From: Planktomarina temperata RCA23
Lineage (GTDB): Bacteria > Pseudomonadota > Alphaproteobacteria > Rhodobacterales > Rhodobacteraceae
Direction: 5' to 3'
Assembly (NCBI RefSeq): GCF_000738435.1
Contig: NZ_CP003984.1
Span: forward strand, 2,666,001 to 2,730,000
Length of the DNA stretch: 64,000 nucleotides
Below, one piece after another: positions 53,305 to 63,821 of this stretch. The notes below the pieces were generated by a model. The model ran no database searches and was not told the DNA's origin. It saw only the letters and a program-made list of their open reading frames with translations. The position numbers were made by a program, and so were the translations under genes. Position 1 is the first letter of the stretch. The number at the start of each line of letters is the position of its first letter.

Positions 53305-54279
53305 CTAGACCGTTAGGATGGTCGAGCCAGTTGTGCGGCGCGCTTCCAATGCGTCATGCGCCGCTGTGACATCGTCCAAAGCAAACTCTTGCCCGATCAC
53401 GATTTTCACATCGCCAGATATGACCTTGGAAAAGAGATGCCGCGCCATCTCCTGGCAATCTTCATGCTTGCCAATATGAGTAAAGAGCGTCGGACGGGTG
53501 ATCTTCAACGAACCTTTCGCCCCCAATTGTGCCAAGTTAAACGGTGGAACTGGCCCCGAAGCATTGCCGAAAGTGATCATCATGCCCAGCGGCTTGAGGC
53601 TATTGAGGGATCCTTCAAAAGTACTCTCTCCCACAGAATCCATCACCACATCGACCCCTGCACCCCCGGTCAATTCCTTGACCTTCTCTTCGAAGTTTTC
53701 CGTCGTGTAGTTGATGCAATGCGTTGCCCCATGGTCCAAGGCCAATTGGCATTTTTCATCGCTGCCAGCAGTGCCAATGAGGGTAATGCCCTCTGACTTC
53801 GCCCATTGGCAGGCAATCAAACCGACGCCGCCGGCTGCCGCATGAAACAATACCGTATCGCCTTTACTCAGCGGCGTGGTGCGATGAAAGAGATATTGCA
53901 CGGTCATGCCCTGAAGCATCATGGCCGCGCCCTGCTCAAAGCTGATCTCATCGGGCAAAGGACAAACCTGCGCCGCCGGCATCACCCGGCGCTCACAATA
54001 AGAGCCTGGCGGCATCGAAGCATAGGCCACACGGTCCCCAACCTTCACATGGGTGACCCCTGCCCCTACGGCTTCAATCACACCGGCTGCCTCCATACCA
54101 AGGGCTTGAGGAAGGGACAGAGGGTACAGACCCGTGCGTTGATACACATCGATATAGTTAAGCCCGCAGGCTTTATGAGCAATGCGAACCTGCCCATCGC
54201 CGGGCTCTCCGGCTGGCATGTCCACAATCTTCAGTTGATCGGAACCCCCAAATTCTTTGATCACAACGGTCTTATTCAT
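53305..54279 (-). CDS. NADPH:quinone oxidoreductase (MDR superfamily, Qor type)
   Basis: 324 residues, zinc-free medium-chain reductase. ACGLNYIDVYQRTGLYP is the Qor substrate signature; the nucleotide loop is AAAGGVGLIACQWAK. Such enzymes reduce quinones or enones with NADPH. The ATG at 54279 follows GGGAGAGTG; an upstream in-frame start at 54399 would cross the promoter region. It is divergent from the LysE-type gene. Confidence 0.93.
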   Translation of the reverse strand: MNKTVVIKEFGGSDQLKIVDMPAGEPGDGQVRIAHKACGLNYIDVYQRTGLYPLSLPQALGMEAAGVIEAVGAGVTHVKVGDRVAYASMPPGSYCERRVMPAAQVCPLPDEISFEQGAAMMLQGMTVQYLFHRTTPLSKGDTVLFHAAAGGVGLIACQWAKSEGITLIGTAGSDEKCQLALDHGATHCINYTTENFEEKVKELTGGAGVDVVMDSVGESTFEGSLNSLKPLGMMITFGNASGPVPPFNLAQLGAKGSLKITRPTLFTHIGKHEDCQEMARHLFSKVISGDVKIVIGQEFALDDVTAAHDALEARRTTGSTILTV

Positions 54280-54399
54280 CACACTCTCCCTATTTGAAAG
54301 ATAAGTGTAACGCATTGCCTTGCCGGTACAATCGCAAATTCTACTCCCATGTGATCTATGTCGCTGGTCACCTTCGGCCTTTGGCCTTAGGATCAGCAC

Positions 54400-54990
54400 A
54401 TGATTACATTTGCCCTTGCCATAGTCCTCATGCTTGCCACCCCCGGTCCGGGGGTTCTTTCTGCCGCAGGCGTTGGTGCTGGGTTTGGTGCCGCGGCAGG
54501 GCTGCGCTACGTGGCCGGGCTTTGCATTGGGCAGGCCTTGGTTTATGCGGCCGTCGCGGCTGGCCTCTCGGCCTTTGTGCTCGACACGCCCTGGTTGCGG
54601 CTTACATTAATGGCGCTGTCGTTTCTATATCTGCTGTATTTGGCAAGCCGGATCGCTTTTGCCGGCGCGCAAGTGGCCTTTATTAGATCCGAAACCCCGC
54701 CAGGGCTCATGGCCGGCTTGCTCTTGCAACCCATCAACCCAAAGGCCTATGCGGTGCTCACCGCTTTGATCACCGGATTTCCACTCTATGAGAACGCCTA
54801 TTGGAGCGAAGTCGCAATAAAATTTGTCATTTTAAATCTCATTTGGGTCCCGATCCATGTGGTTTGGGTCCTTTTTGGTGTCTCCCTCAAGCGGCTTAAC
54901 CTTTCGTCCACCGCGCAACGGGCGATCAATATATCAATGGCCTTGTCGATGTTACTCGTGGTTGGCCTCGCCGCTTGGACGCTGGTCTAA
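54400..54990 (+). CDS. LysE/RhtB-family exporter
   Basis: 196 residues with about six hydrophobic helices. The family motif near the N-terminus is [19 protein letters not shown], followed by [15 protein letters not shown] and [12 protein letters not shown]. These proteins export amino acids or related compounds. The substrate is not predictable. Its 3' end overlaps the converging recO by 39 bases. Confidence 0.88.
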   Translation: MITFALAIVLMLATPGPGVLSAAGVGAGFGAAAGLRYVAGLCIGQALVYAAVAAGLSAFVLDTPWLRLTLMALSFLYLLYLASRIAFAGAQVAFIRSETPPGLMAGLLLQPINPKAYAVLTALITGFPLYENAYWSEVAIKFVILNLIWVPIHVVWVLFGVSLKRLNLSSTAQRAINISMALSMLLVVGLAAWTLV

Positions 54991-55719
54991 GCGGGCCGCG
55001 CGAAACAAGCGCTCAACCAACCGCTTTCGGGCGGAGGGCAATGCCCGATCCCCCAGTGATGGCGCCAACCATTTCTCCAAAAAATACCCAGTAGTGCGCA
55101 GCCCTTCGGCAATCTCGCCATTATCCGCCACACTTTGCCCGATCATACAGGGCACCAGTGGCAACAGCTGTGTCTTCCAGCGCCCCGCATGATGTGCCGC
55201 CACAGCCCGGCCGGATTTTGGCGACACATAAGCCAGATCCTCAGTCGCCCCAGACACCGCGCAACAGCTGAGATCCAAACCAAAGCCCAAATCCTCCAAC
55301 AGCTGCATTTCCCAGTGTAAATAGGCCAATGGCCAAGCCTCTGTCAGGCAAATCAAATCCAAAAGATTGATCGAGGCGCTATAGAGTGCCCCATGCACCT
55401 CGCGCTCGGGTAGGGCAAAGCTCAAAAGCCCAACAACAGATGTCAAACCGGCCAAGGCCAAAGGATCCGCCATGACCTGCGCGGCCCGGCTGCGCAGAGG
55501 TTCAACCGTAAATGCGCCCATATGCTCTTCAAGCCTGGCCTTCCAGACCACCTCAAATTGACCCCCAGGCTGCAACATAGGGGCTTGCTTGCGCCCAGCG
55601 CCACCGCGCACAACACCCGCGTGTTTTCCATGATATTCTGTGAACACCTCAACGATGACGGCCGCTTCACCATGCTTGCGCACGGCCAATAAAACCCCCT
55701 CATCCCGCCATTCTATCAA
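54952..55719 (-). CDS. recO: DNA repair protein RecO
   Basis: 255 residues. RecO loads RecA with RecR at gaps. The N-terminal OB fold begins [20 protein letters not shown] and continues [12 protein letters not shown], closely like other Rhodobacterales RecO; the helical middle and [18 protein letters not shown] (zinc-region vestige) follow. The start is TTG at 55719; homologues begin one residue later, where this gene has ATA. The overlap with the LysE-type gene is short and convergent. Confidence 0.92.
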   Translation of the reverse strand: MIEWRDEGVLLAVRKHGEAAVIVEVFTEYHGKHAGVVRGGAGRKQAPMLQPGGQFEVVWKARLEEHMGAFTVEPLRSRAAQVMADPLALAGLTSVVGLLSFALPEREVHGALYSASINLLDLICLTEAWPLAYLHWEMQLLEDLGFGLDLSCCAVSGATEDLAYVSPKSGRAVAAHHAGRWKTQLLPLVPCMIGQSVADNGEIAEGLRTTGYFLEKWLAPSLGDRALPSARKRLVERLFRAARLDQRPSGEANHE

Positions 55720-55822
55720 AACATAGACCCCAACTCACATTCGACAGGGATAGATCAGCCCCGCCTAGGCCCAGACTATCCAGACGCTTGAATAATGTTA
55801 AGCGTTTTGCCGCGGCCCATCG

Positions 55823-56155
55823 CTATTCGCTCAAGCCGGGTTCATCGAGCAAATGACGGCCAAGCCGGTCTTCCACTTCAATCACCCAAAGGTCAGGATC
55901 AAAGCCCCGCTGGCGGGCAACCGCACGGTCCAAATCAGCCTCATCGCCCGAAATCAGCTCAACCCAATTGCGCGCACCGCTTTGTAAGTCAAATGAGCGC
56001 TGAAAAACGATGCCCTGCCCATCCAAAAGGTTGAGCTTGACCAAAACCGCCCCCGCCGTGGCGTCTCCGCGCTGAACCACGAAGGCCGGGATATCCGCAA
56101 GGCGCAGGCGCGTGAGATAGGCAGAGACCCAAATATCGCTTGTCAGGCGGATCAT
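55823..56155 (-). CDS. DUF1491 family protein
   Basis: 110 residues. SDIWVSAYLTRLRLADIPAF, RGDATAGAVLVK and the C-terminal DLWVIEVED-RLGRHLLDEPG are typical of DUF1491, a small alphaproteobacterial family of unknown function always near era. The ATG at 56155 overlaps the era stop (ATGA); the frame extends to 56215 inside era without support. Confidence 0.9.
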   Translation of the reverse strand: MIRLTSDIWVSAYLTRLRLADIPAFVVQRGDATAGAVLVKLNLLDGQGIVFQRSFDLQSGARNWVELISGDEADLDRAVARQRGFDPDLWVIEVEDRLGRHLLDEPGLSE

Positions 56156-57060
56156 TCGTTTCCGTCGCGAAAATCGAGGCCCATTTCCTCGTAACGCTCT
56201 TTGTCTTCCAGCCAATTCGGGCGCACTTTGACCTGTAAAAACAGATGCACCTTGCGGCCCAAGAATTCTTCCAACTCTGTCCGCGCTTGGGTGGACACGG
56301 CTTTGATCGTCTCTCCGCCCTTGCCGAGCACGATACCCTTGTGGCCATCTCGCATGACATAGATGAGCTGATCGATTTTACACGAGCCGTCTTTACGCTC
56401 TTCCCAAGCCTCCGTCTCAACAGTCAGCTGATAGGGCAATTCTTGGTGCAAACGCAGGGTCAATTTTTCCCGCGTGGTTTCCGCGGCCAGCATCCGCAGC
56501 GGCAGATCGGCAATTTGGTCTTCAGGATAGAGCCAAGGGCTGTCAGGCAGCTGGCCGGCGATCCAAGTTTTCAGTGCCGCACAGCCGTGCCCCTTCTCTG
56601 CGGAAATCAGGAAGGTCTCCACAAAATCAAAGGCCTCATTCATCGCCTTGGTCAAAGCCAAGAGCTCTGCGGCCTGCACCTTGTCAATTTTGTTAATCGC
56701 CAATGCAATTGATTTGCCTTTGGGAAGATCCTTGAGCGCCTCCATAATCGCATCCACGCCCTCTGTGACACCGCGATGCGCTTCAATCAAAAACACCGTC
56801 AGATCGGCATCGGCAGCGCCCCCCCAGGCAGATTTCACCATCGCGCGATCCAAACGGCGTTTGGGGCGGAAGATGCCTGGAGTATCGACGAAAACAATTT
56901 GCGCCTCCCCCTCGAGTGCGACACCGCGAATACGGGCGCGGGTCGTCTGCACCTTATGGGTTACGATAGAAACCTTGGCCCCCACCATACGATTGAGCAG
57001 GGTCGACTTCCCTGCATTAGGTTCCCCGATCAGGGCCACAAATCCGGCGCGTGTGCTCAT
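56152..57060 (-). CDS. era: GTPase Era
   Basis: 302 residues: GTPase domain with [12 protein letters not shown] (G1), DTPG (G3) and NKIDK (G4), then a KH domain ([14 protein letters not shown]). Era binds 16S rRNA and assists 30S maturation. The stop overlaps the DUF1491 gene and the ATG overlaps the rnc stop, in keeping with the rnc-era order of most bacteria. Confidence 0.97.
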   Translation of the reverse strand: MSTRAGFVALIGEPNAGKSTLLNRMVGAKVSIVTHKVQTTRARIRGVALEGEAQIVFVDTPGIFRPKRRLDRAMVKSAWGGAADADLTVFLIEAHRGVTEGVDAIMEALKDLPKGKSIALAINKIDKVQAAELLALTKAMNEAFDFVETFLISAEKGHGCAALKTWIAGQLPDSPWLYPEDQIADLPLRMLAAETTREKLTLRLHQELPYQLTVETEAWEERKDGSCKIDQLIYVMRDGHKGIVLGKGGETIKAVSTQARTELEEFLGRKVHLFLQVKVRPNWLEDKERYEEMGLDFRDGNE

Positions 57061-57740
57061 GCCCCTAACCTTTCCAACAATAATTTTGCCGCAGCCTGTT
57101 CGGCCTGGCGTTTCGATCCAGCTTTGGCCTGCGCCGCTTCGCCGGAATGCAATCTCACTTCAATCTCGAATTGCGGCGCGTGATCCGGGCCGGAGCGGGA
57201 CAGTTCAACATAATTTGGTGGAGGACCTTTGCGCGCCTGCGCCCATTCTTGCAAAGCGGTCTTTGGGTCGCGCGCATCGGCCTTGACGGAGGTGATCCGC
57301 GTATTCCAAAGCCGCAAGATCAGCGCCTGCGCTTCAGTAAAGCCACCATCGCGATACACCGCAGCAATCAGCGCTTCCATGGCATCGCCCAGCAATGCTT
57401 CCTTGCGCCGCCCGCCGCTGATCATCTCAGAGCGACCCAATTTCAACAGGTTGCCAATGCCAATAGAGCGCGCCACATCTGCACAGGTTTCCTTGCGCAC
57501 CAGAGCATTAAAACGCGGCGCCAATTGCCCCTCGGTCGCCTTCGCATCCAGATCCAACAAAGCCTGCGCCATCACGAGCCCAAGAACCCGGTCACCCAGA
57601 AACTCAAGCCGTTCGTTGTCCGAGCGGGTTGCCGAGGAGATACTGGAATGAGTCAAAGCTGTGATCAGGAGCCCCGGGTCTTTAAACTCATAGCCGATAT
57701 CGGCTGAAAACTGGCGTAACTCAGAAGAAAGTTTGATCAT
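57057..57740 (-). CDS. rnc: Ribonuclease III
   Basis: 227 residues: endonuclease domain with the signature [14 protein letters not shown] and a downstream acidic motif [14 protein letters not shown], then a double-stranded RNA-binding domain (TALQEWAQ ... [15 protein letters not shown]). It processes rRNA and other structured RNA. It is coupled to era by a 4-base overlap. Confidence 0.97.
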   Translation of the reverse strand: MIKLSSELRQFSADIGYEFKDPGLLITALTHSSISSATRSDNERLEFLGDRVLGLVMAQALLDLDAKATEGQLAPRFNALVRKETCADVARSIGIGNLLKLGRSEMISGGRRKEALLGDAMEALIAAVYRDGGFTEAQALILRLWNTRITSVKADARDPKTALQEWAQARKGPPPNYVELSRSGPDHAPQFEIEVRLHSGEAAQAKAGSKRQAEQAAAKLLLERLGA

Positions 57741-57766
57741 AGCGAGACCTGGAAGATACAGAGCAT

Positions 57767-58636
57767 CTAATCAATCGCCTTGAAATAACGGTCACTGCGC
57801 CACGTCCAGAAGGCCAAAATTGAGGCGCCGGCAGAGGAAAACAAAATGCGATCTGCGCGCCCGACAATGTCTTTGAGCGGCACGAAGCCCACCCCGCCGA
57901 TGGACTGCGGCACGCGGCTGTCAGAGGAATTGTCGCGATTGTCCCCCATGAAAAAGAAATGCCCCGCCGGTACCGCATAGACTTTTGTTGTGTCCACATT
58001 CATCCGACCTCCAAGGCGCATCGCATCTTGGTCATAGGTGTCCAACACGCCATGCTCGACGCCATTGGGCAGCGTCTCGATATATTTCGCCTTGATGCAA
58101 TCTGCGCCCAACCCAACGGCACCATTGGAACAGACCGGACGGTTGCGCTGTGAGCCTTGTGGCTCATAGATTTCCACGAAATCCTCCACCTGTCTGCGCT
58201 CAACCGGCGTGCCGTTGATCTGCAGCACCCCGCCTTGCATTTGTATCTTGTCGCCCGGAAGACCGACCAAGCGTTTGATATAATCAGCGCCTGTCACCGG
58301 ATGGCGAAACACAACCACATCGCCGCGCTCAGGAACGCCGCCCAAAATCCGCGTGTCACGGTCCTTGATGAAGCCACAAAAATCATCCGCATCAATGTTT
58401 AAGCCCAGCGCGGCAATTTGAATTTTCGGACAGGAGGCATAGGAATACCCATAGGCCATTTTATTGACGAATAAAAAATCCCCGATCAACAGGCTGTCTT
58501 TCATCGAGCCCGAGGGGATCCAGAAGGGTTGAAAAAACAAGGTGCGAAACACCCCAGCAATCAGCAGGGCATAGACCACAGTTTTGACCGTCTCTATTGC
58601 ACTCGCAGCAAAGCTTTTTTCTTCAATGTCGTCCAT
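57767..58636 (-). CDS. lepB: Signal peptidase I
   Basis: 289 residues. N-terminal membrane helix ([19 protein letters not shown]), the nucleophile Ser in [14 protein letters not shown], the general base Lys in [12 protein letters not shown] and the [11 protein letters not shown] box. It removes signal peptides from exported proteins. It lies in the usual acpS-lepB-rnc order. The 3' end is 26 bases before rnc. Confidence 0.96.
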   Translation of the reverse strand: MDDIEEKSFAASAIETVKTVVYALLIAGVFRTLFFQPFWIPSGSMKDSLLIGDFLFVNKMAYGYSYASCPKIQIAALGLNIDADDFCGFIKDRDTRILGGVPERGDVVVFRHPVTGADYIKRLVGLPGDKIQMQGGVLQINGTPVERRQVEDFVEIYEPQGSQRNRPVCSNGAVGLGADCIKAKYIETLPNGVEHGVLDTYDQDAMRLGGRMNVDTTKVYAVPAGHFFFMGDNRDNSSDSRVPQSIGGVGFVPLKDIVGRADRILFSSAGASILAFWTWRSDRYFKAID

Positions 58637-58687
58637 AACATCCTCGGGATTTGATTTAGGGCTATGTGCGGCGCTTACGGTCGAGAG

Positions 58688-59101
58688 TCAAGTTGCCCCG
58701 CCCTCATTCGGGCGCGCTTCGATAACCACAAAAGCCTGTGCCCAGGGGTGATCATCGGTCAACGTACAATGGATCACCGCCGTATGACCTGCGGGCGTCA
58801 TCTGCGCCAAACGCTCCGCCGCCCAGCCCGTGACCGCCATCACCGGCTGACCGCTGCGCATATTGGTCACAGCCATGTCTTTCCAACTGATGCCCATGGC
58901 CAAGCCCGTCCCGAGCGCCTTTGAGCAGGCTTCTTTCGCGGCCCAGCGTTTGGCATAAGTGCCCGCCACATCTTTACGCGCCTCCGACTTGCGTTGCTCA
59001 ACCTGCGTAAAGACCCGGTTTTTAAAACGATCCCCAAAGCGATCCAATGTGCCTTGAATCCGCTTAATATTCGCCAAATCTGTTCCGATACCTAAAATCA
59101 T
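58688..59101 (-). CDS. acpS: Holo-[acyl-carrier-protein] synthase
   Basis: 137 residues. AcpS attaches 4'-phosphopantetheine to acyl carrier protein. [12 protein letters not shown] carries the metal-binding Asp, and [14 protein letters not shown] carries the Glu and Lys of the second motif. The ATG overlaps the pdxJ stop by four bases. Confidence 0.96.
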   Translation of the reverse strand: MILGIGTDLANIKRIQGTLDRFGDRFKNRVFTQVEQRKSEARKDVAGTYAKRWAAKEACSKALGTGLAMGISWKDMAVTNMRSGQPVMAVTGWAAERLAQMTPAGHTAVIHCTLTDDHPWAQAFVVIEARPNEGGAT

Positions 59102-59841
59102 CGCCGGGCGTTTTGCATCAAGCGACGCATTTCGGCAATGGCCGGTCCAAGACCCAAAAAGACAGATTCCCCGATCAAAAAATGTCCAATGTTCAGCTCG
59201 GCCACTTCTGGAAGGGCGGCAATCGGCGCCACGGTTTCATAGCTCAAGCCATGACCGGCGTGCACCTCTAACCCCAGATCGGCTGCAAATTGCGCACAGC
59301 GGGTGATCCGCGCCAATTCCTCTTTCGCAGCCTGGTGATTGCCCTCGGCATGGAAATCACAATAGGCGCCTGTATGAAGCTCAACCACAGCGGCCCCCAC
59401 CTGCGCACTGGCTTGCAATTGCCCCTCATCTGCGGCCACAAAAAGCGACACCCGACAGCCGGCCTGAGCCAGTGGCGCAATGAAATCACCAAGACGGTCC
59501 TGATCGCCAACCACATCCAGCCCGCCCTCGGTGGTCCGTTCTTCGCGCTTTTCTGGCACGAGACAGACCGCATGGGGCTTGTGCCGCAGGGCTATGGCTT
59601 GCATTTCGGCGGTTGCTGCCATTTCAAAGTTTAAAGGGATGCGCAACGCACCCATCAAAGCGTCAATATCGGCATCAAGAATATGCCGGCGATCCTCACG
59701 CAGATGCGCGGTAATGCCGTCGGCCCCCGCGGCCTGCGCCAACAAGGCCGCGCGCAGAGGGTCGGGATAAGCGCCACCCCGTGCATTGCGCAAGGTCGCA
59801 ACATGATCGATATTGACGCCAAGGCGTTGCTCTATGGACAT
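59098..59841 (-). CDS. pdxJ: Pyridoxine 5'-phosphate synthase
   Basis: 247 residues. PdxJ closes the pyridine ring in DXP-dependent vitamin B6 synthesis. [17 protein letters not shown] at the start, [31 protein letters not shown], and the C-terminal [16 protein letters not shown] are hallmark sequences. It is coupled to acpS by a stop-start overlap. Confidence 0.97.
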   Translation of the reverse strand: MSIEQRLGVNIDHVATLRNARGGAYPDPLRAALLAQAAGADGITAHLREDRRHILDADIDALMGALRIPLNFEMAATAEMQAIALRHKPHAVCLVPEKREERTTEGGLDVVGDQDRLGDFIAPLAQAGCRVSLFVAADEGQLQASAQVGAAVVELHTGAYCDFHAEGNHQAAKEELARITRCAQFAADLGLEVHAGHGLSYETVAPIAALPEVAELNIGHFLIGESVFLGLGPAIAEMRRLMQNARR

Positions 59842-59864
59842 AAAAAACTCTTTCCGTTTCTACC

Positions 59865-60518
59865 TCAGACGCCCGAATCGTCTTCGCGTGTAAGGAGGGT
59901 TTTGCGGCGTAACTCTGCAATTTTGGCCGCCAATTGACCCTTTCTGCGATTTTTATATACGCGAATAGCTGGGACCGTAATAGCGTAAATCACCAGCCCT
60001 GAGATGACCCCCGGCACCACCCCGCCGATCATCCAAGGGAAAAATACTGTGTGCCAAAATTCGACCAAATAAGTCCAATCTCCCGGGGTTTGGGAGAAAA
60101 ATGCTGCGATATTCGCGCCCAATTCTGTCACCGCGCGGGCAAACATTTCACCCAGGCCCAAATGCAAATCACTCTCTGGCCGCTTGCCCAAAAACGCATG
60201 TCCAAAACCAAGCGCCGTTGCGCCAATGGGGATGTGGGTCAGCGGATTGCCGAAAAAAGTTCCCAAAAGCGAGGCGAGAACATTGGCCCTTAATACAAGC
60301 GCGAGCACCCAAGCCACGAAAAAATGTAACCCGTAAAACGGGGTGAAGGAGGTGAACACGCCAATCGCCACGCCGCGCGCGATTTCTTCCGGCGTTCCTG
60401 GCAGGCGGCGCAAACGGTGTTTGATGTAAGAATAGGCACGGGCCCAGCCGCCCTTTGGGTAAAGCCATTCCCAAAGCGCTCTGTGCAGCCCACGCTTTTC
60501 GCGACGTTTAAACACCAA
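59865..60518 (-). CDS. DUF2062 family membrane protein
   Basis: 217 residues. LPGTPEEIARGVAIGVFTSFTPFYGLH and FFGNPLTHIPIG are the DUF2062 core, with two hydrophobic segments and a third near the C-terminus (VPGVISGLVIYAITVP). The function is unknown. The start is uncertain: a TTG at 60518 gives the VFKRREKR start I recall in relatives and has GTGGGG upstream, while an ATG at 60536 lacks an RBS. Either start overlaps the rsh stop. Confidence 0.82.
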   Translation of the reverse strand: MVFKRREKRGLHRALWEWLYPKGGWARAYSYIKHRLRRLPGTPEEIARGVAIGVFTSFTPFYGLHFFVAWVLALVLRANVLASLLGTFFGNPLTHIPIGATALGFGHAFLGKRPESDLHLGLGEMFARAVTELGANIAAFFSQTPGDWTYLVEFWHTVFFPWMIGGVVPGVISGLVIYAITVPAIRVYKNRRKGQLAAKIAELRRKTLLTREDDSGV

Positions 60519-62673
60519 TTTCGCCCCACTCACCATTCATAGAGTCGATATCCCGCCCCAGTTCCGGATTCCGGTGGCGGCTCACCTCTGCCACGTCACT
60601 TTCGGCCTCCAGCGCCGTGAGCACCATGTGCAATTGTGACACATCCCTCAGCTCCAATTCGACGAGCAGTTTGAAATAGTCCGGCTTGCGGTCCAAAAAG
60701 TGAATGTCAGAGATATTCGCATTCTGATCGCCAATCAATGTACAAATCCGCCCCATGACGCCTGCACCATTCAAAATCGTCGTGATGATCTGCGCCGGGT
60801 GGGTCGCGGCATGCTGTCCGTCACGCCAATGCAGATCCAACCACCGGTCCATTTGGGTTTCATAATGCAACAGGTTGGGGCAATCGATGGTGTGAATCAC
60901 AACCCCATGACCTTTGAAAATGATCCCAACAATACGCTCTCCAGGCAAAGGGTTGCAACAGACACCATGGGTGAATTTCTGTCCTGGCTCCAACCCCATC
61001 AACGCCACCGTTGGCCCCACCTCATCGGTGTCGCGCACTTTAAGATTTGGATAGAGCTCCGCCACCACGTCGCGCGCGGCGATTTCAGAGCTGCCCAGCC
61101 GGGCCAAAAGCTCATCGGCACTTGGCAATCCATAATGTTTCGCCGCGGTCTTCAAAGCACGGTCGGTGGCCTTTTTGTTGACATTCTCGAAAGCGACACG
61201 GGCAAACTCTTTCCCCAGCTTGATAAATTTCTCGCGGTCAAATTCGCGCAGACTGCGGCGGATCGCTGTTTTCGCCCGGCCCGTGGCGACGATATCAATC
61301 CAGCTGGCCGGCGGGGTTTGCCCCTCTGCGGTGATGATCTGCACAGATTGCCCATTGCGCAGGCGCGTCCAAAGCGGCACGCGGATACCGTCAACCTTTG
61401 CCGAGACACAGGCCGCGCCGATGCGTGTGTGGATCGCATAGGCAAAATCAATGGGCGTCGCGCCACGCGGCAGTTTGATGACATCGCCTTTGGGCGAAAA
61501 GCAAAACACCTGGTCGGTGTACATTTCCAATTTGAACGCTTCGAGGAATTCCCCATCATCGCCTTCGGAGCTGAACCGCTCTGTCAGCGATGAAATCCAA
61601 GTCGAAGGATCCAGAGCAAAAGGATTATCCACCCGCGCACCGTCGCGATAAGACCAAGTCGCCGCCGCACCTTTTTCCGCCACTTGATGCATCGATTTGG
61701 TGCGGATTTGCACCTCCACCCGGCGGGCGTTGCGCCCCGAAACCGTGGTGTGAATGCTGCGGTAACCGTTAGATTTTGGCTGGCTGATGTAATCTTTAAA
61801 CCGCCCCGGCACGGCCCGCCACCGCTGATGGATCAGCCCGAGCACCCGATAGCAATCGGATTCATGATCTACAATGACCCGAAACCCATAGATATCTGAC
61901 AAGCGCGAGAAGGACAGTTCCTTATTTTGCATTTTGCGCCATATGGAATAGGGCTTTTTGGCCCGACCTTGAATTTCCGCGCCCTCAAGCCCGGCGCGCT
62001 CCAATTCCTCAAGCAAGTCGCCTTTGATCTGTTGCACCACATCGCCGGTTTCGTTTTGCAACTTGATAAAACGGCGCATAATGGATTTGCGCCCGTCAGG
62101 ATTGAGCACTTGAAAGGCCAAGTCTTCCAGCTCTTCGCGCAGCCAATGCATCCCCATGCGCCCGGCCAGTGGCGCATAAATATCCATAGTTTCCAGAGCT
62201 TTTTGTTGCTGTTTTTCCGGCGTCATCGAGCGGATGGTGCGCATATTATGCAAACGGTCCGCCAATTTAACCAAAGTGACCCGAATATCTTTTGAAGTGG
62301 CCATGATCAGCTTGCGAAAATTCTCCGCCTGCTTGTTCACTCTGGAGGAGAGTTGCAGATTGGTGAGCTTTGTCACCCCGTCGACCAGTTCAGCCACCTC
62401 GCGGCTGAACATACGTTCGACATCACCAAAACTCGCTTTGGTGTCTTCAATCGTGTCATGCAGCAGCGCGGTGATGATCGTCGCATCGTCAAGATGCTGA
62501 TCGGCCAAAATGCGGGCGACTGCTACGGGATGGGTGTAATAGGGCTCGCCAGATCTGCGAAACTGTCCCTCATGCATCTCTTGGCAAAAACCATAGGCTT
62601 TCGCAATCTGCTCGGCGTTGGTGGACGGATTATAGGCGCGGATCAGACCGATCAGGTCATCGGCTGTGATCAT
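60508..62673 (-). CDS. rsh: Bifunctional (p)ppGpp synthetase/hydrolase (RelA/SpoT homologue)
   Basis: 721 residues: N-terminal HD hydrolase domain with TALLHDTIEDT (intact HD), synthetase domain (GFRVIVDHESDCYRVLG and GYRSIHTTV), TGS domain (PKGDVIKLPRGATPIDFAYAIHT) and C-terminal ACT domain. Intact catalytic motifs in both halves indicate a bifunctional enzyme that makes and degrades the stringent-response alarmone. It is the only such long homologue here. It follows rpoZ by 12 bases. Confidence 0.95.
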   Translation of the reverse strand: MITADDLIGLIRAYNPSTNAEQIAKAYGFCQEMHEGQFRRSGEPYYTHPVAVARILADQHLDDATIITALLHDTIEDTKASFGDVERMFSREVAELVDGVTKLTNLQLSSRVNKQAENFRKLIMATSKDIRVTLVKLADRLHNMRTIRSMTPEKQQQKALETMDIYAPLAGRMGMHWLREELEDLAFQVLNPDGRKSIMRRFIKLQNETGDVVQQIKGDLLEELERAGLEGAEIQGRAKKPYSIWRKMQNKELSFSRLSDIYGFRVIVDHESDCYRVLGLIHQRWRAVPGRFKDYISQPKSNGYRSIHTTVSGRNARRVEVQIRTKSMHQVAEKGAAATWSYRDGARVDNPFALDPSTWISSLTERFSSEGDDGEFLEAFKLEMYTDQVFCFSPKGDVIKLPRGATPIDFAYAIHTRIGAACVSAKVDGIRVPLWTRLRNGQSVQIITAEGQTPPASWIDIVATGRAKTAIRRSLREFDREKFIKLGKEFARVAFENVNKKATDRALKTAAKHYGLPSADELLARLGSSEIAARDVVAELYPNLKVRDTDEVGPTVALMGLEPGQKFTHGVCCNPLPGERIVGIIFKGHGVVIHTIDCPNLLHYETQMDRWLDLHWRDGQHAATHPAQIITTILNGAGVMGRICTLIGDQNANISDIHFLDRKPDYFKLLVELELRDVSQLHMVLTALEAESDVAEVSRHRNPELGRDIDSMNGEWGEIGV

Positions 62674-62685
62674 GCCTATGTTTCC

Positions 62686-63039
62686 TTAAGGTTGGCCTTG
62701 AGCTTCCATCAAAGCACGCAGCAATTTTTCGTCGTTCAAATCATCTTCAGCCGGCTTGTCAGGCTCGCCGCCCATCAACAGGGCCATGGAATCTTCTTCC
62801 GGCTCGTCGACTTCGATTTGAGTTTGATTGCTTTCAATCAACCGCTCAAGCAGATCATCGACCATTTGAGTTTCATCGGCAATTTCACGCAGGGAAACGA
62901 CAGGGTTTTTGTCGTTGTCGCGATCTACAGTCACCGGAGACCCACTGGCAATCTCGCGCGCCCGATGAGCCGCCAGCATGACCAGATCAAAACGATTTGG
63001 AACCTTGTCTACACAATCTTCAACTGTGACACGCGCCAT
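62686..63039 (-). CDS. rpoZ: RNA polymerase omega subunit
   Basis: 117 residues. [33 protein letters not shown] (in part) is the omega core, which helps assemble RNA polymerase and, with DksA/ppGpp, mediates stringent control. The C-terminal half is acidic and variable. It sits in the common rpoZ-rsh order. Confidence 0.96.
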   Translation of the reverse strand: MARVTVEDCVDKVPNRFDLVMLAAHRAREIASGSPVTVDRDNDKNPVVSLREIADETQMVDDLLERLIESNQTQIEVDEPEEDSMALLMGGEPDKPAEDDLNDEKLLRALMEAQGQP

Positions 63040-63134
63040 GTCTGATCTCCTGCACCTGTGATGAAGTTCGCTATTTAGGAGCGAATGCCAAGAAACGCAA
63101 GGGTGAATCGCGCATTCACGCCTCGGGCGCGCAC

Positions 63135-63707
63135 CTATGGCAATGGCTTGAGGGCCGCACGGTCTTCGGATGGCAAACGCTCAAACATCTGGCGCACCGT
63201 CAGACCCGATACCGGGTGACGCCAATTGGGTGCGACATCCATCAGCGGCCCTAAAACAAAGGCTCTATCCTGCATTCTTGGATGCGGTAGGATCAACTCT
63301 TGCGGGGTTTGAGACATTTGTTCAGACAGCGGTTTGTCGCGCCAGGCCTCATAAACCTCAATCGTTGGTGCAACTTCATCCCCAAAGGCCAGTAAATCCA
63401 GATCCAAAACCCGGCCGCCCCATCGCTGGCTGCGCAGTCGGCCAAAATTGGCCTCGATGCGATGCAGAATCGCCAAAAGCTCGTGTGATTCGCCCTGAAA
63501 TTGAAATGAAACCGCCGCATTGACGTAATCGGGCCCATATCCAACGGGAAAACACGGGGTAACGAAATATTTACTTTTTCGCAGGAGGCTATTGGTCATT
63601 GACCGAAGTGACGCTATTGCATAGCCTAAAGTCACATGCGGCGGGCCAATTTCAGACTCTAAATTGCCGCCCATTGCGACCAGTATTGTTTTTTGCTGGG
63701 TTGTCAT
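63135..63707 (-). CDS. folK: 2-amino-4-hydroxy-6-hydroxymethyldihydropteridine pyrophosphokinase
   Basis: 190 residues. HPPK activates the pterin in folate synthesis. VAMGGNL near the start, [10 protein letters not shown] and [14 protein letters not shown] (the HPPK signature) and [18 protein letters not shown] are clear. Three in-frame ATGs (63728, 63719, 63707) lack good RBS sequences; the third was chosen because the conserved region begins just after it. It is divergent from the NYN gene. Confidence 0.9.
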   Translation of the reverse strand: MTTQQKTILVAMGGNLESEIGPPHVTLGYAIASLRSMTNSLLRKSKYFVTPCFPVGYGPDYVNAAVSFQFQGESHELLAILHRIEANFGRLRSQRWGGRVLDLDLLAFGDEVAPTIEVYEAWRDKPLSEQMSQTPQELILPHPRMQDRAFVLGPLMDVAPNWRHPVSGLTVRQMFERLPSEDRAALKPLP

Positions 63708-63821
63708 TTTATTTTGCATGGGTGACATTTACATAAACTATTTTAATAACTATCTTAAAGAAGCCTAGGCTGCAACTTACTCATCTCGCGGCACTCGGTA
63801 CTTAAAAAGGATATATTTGGT

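Noticed and set aside
60700-61593. A 297-codon open frame antisense to rsh
   Set aside because: Shadow of a well-conserved gene; no family features and no RBS.
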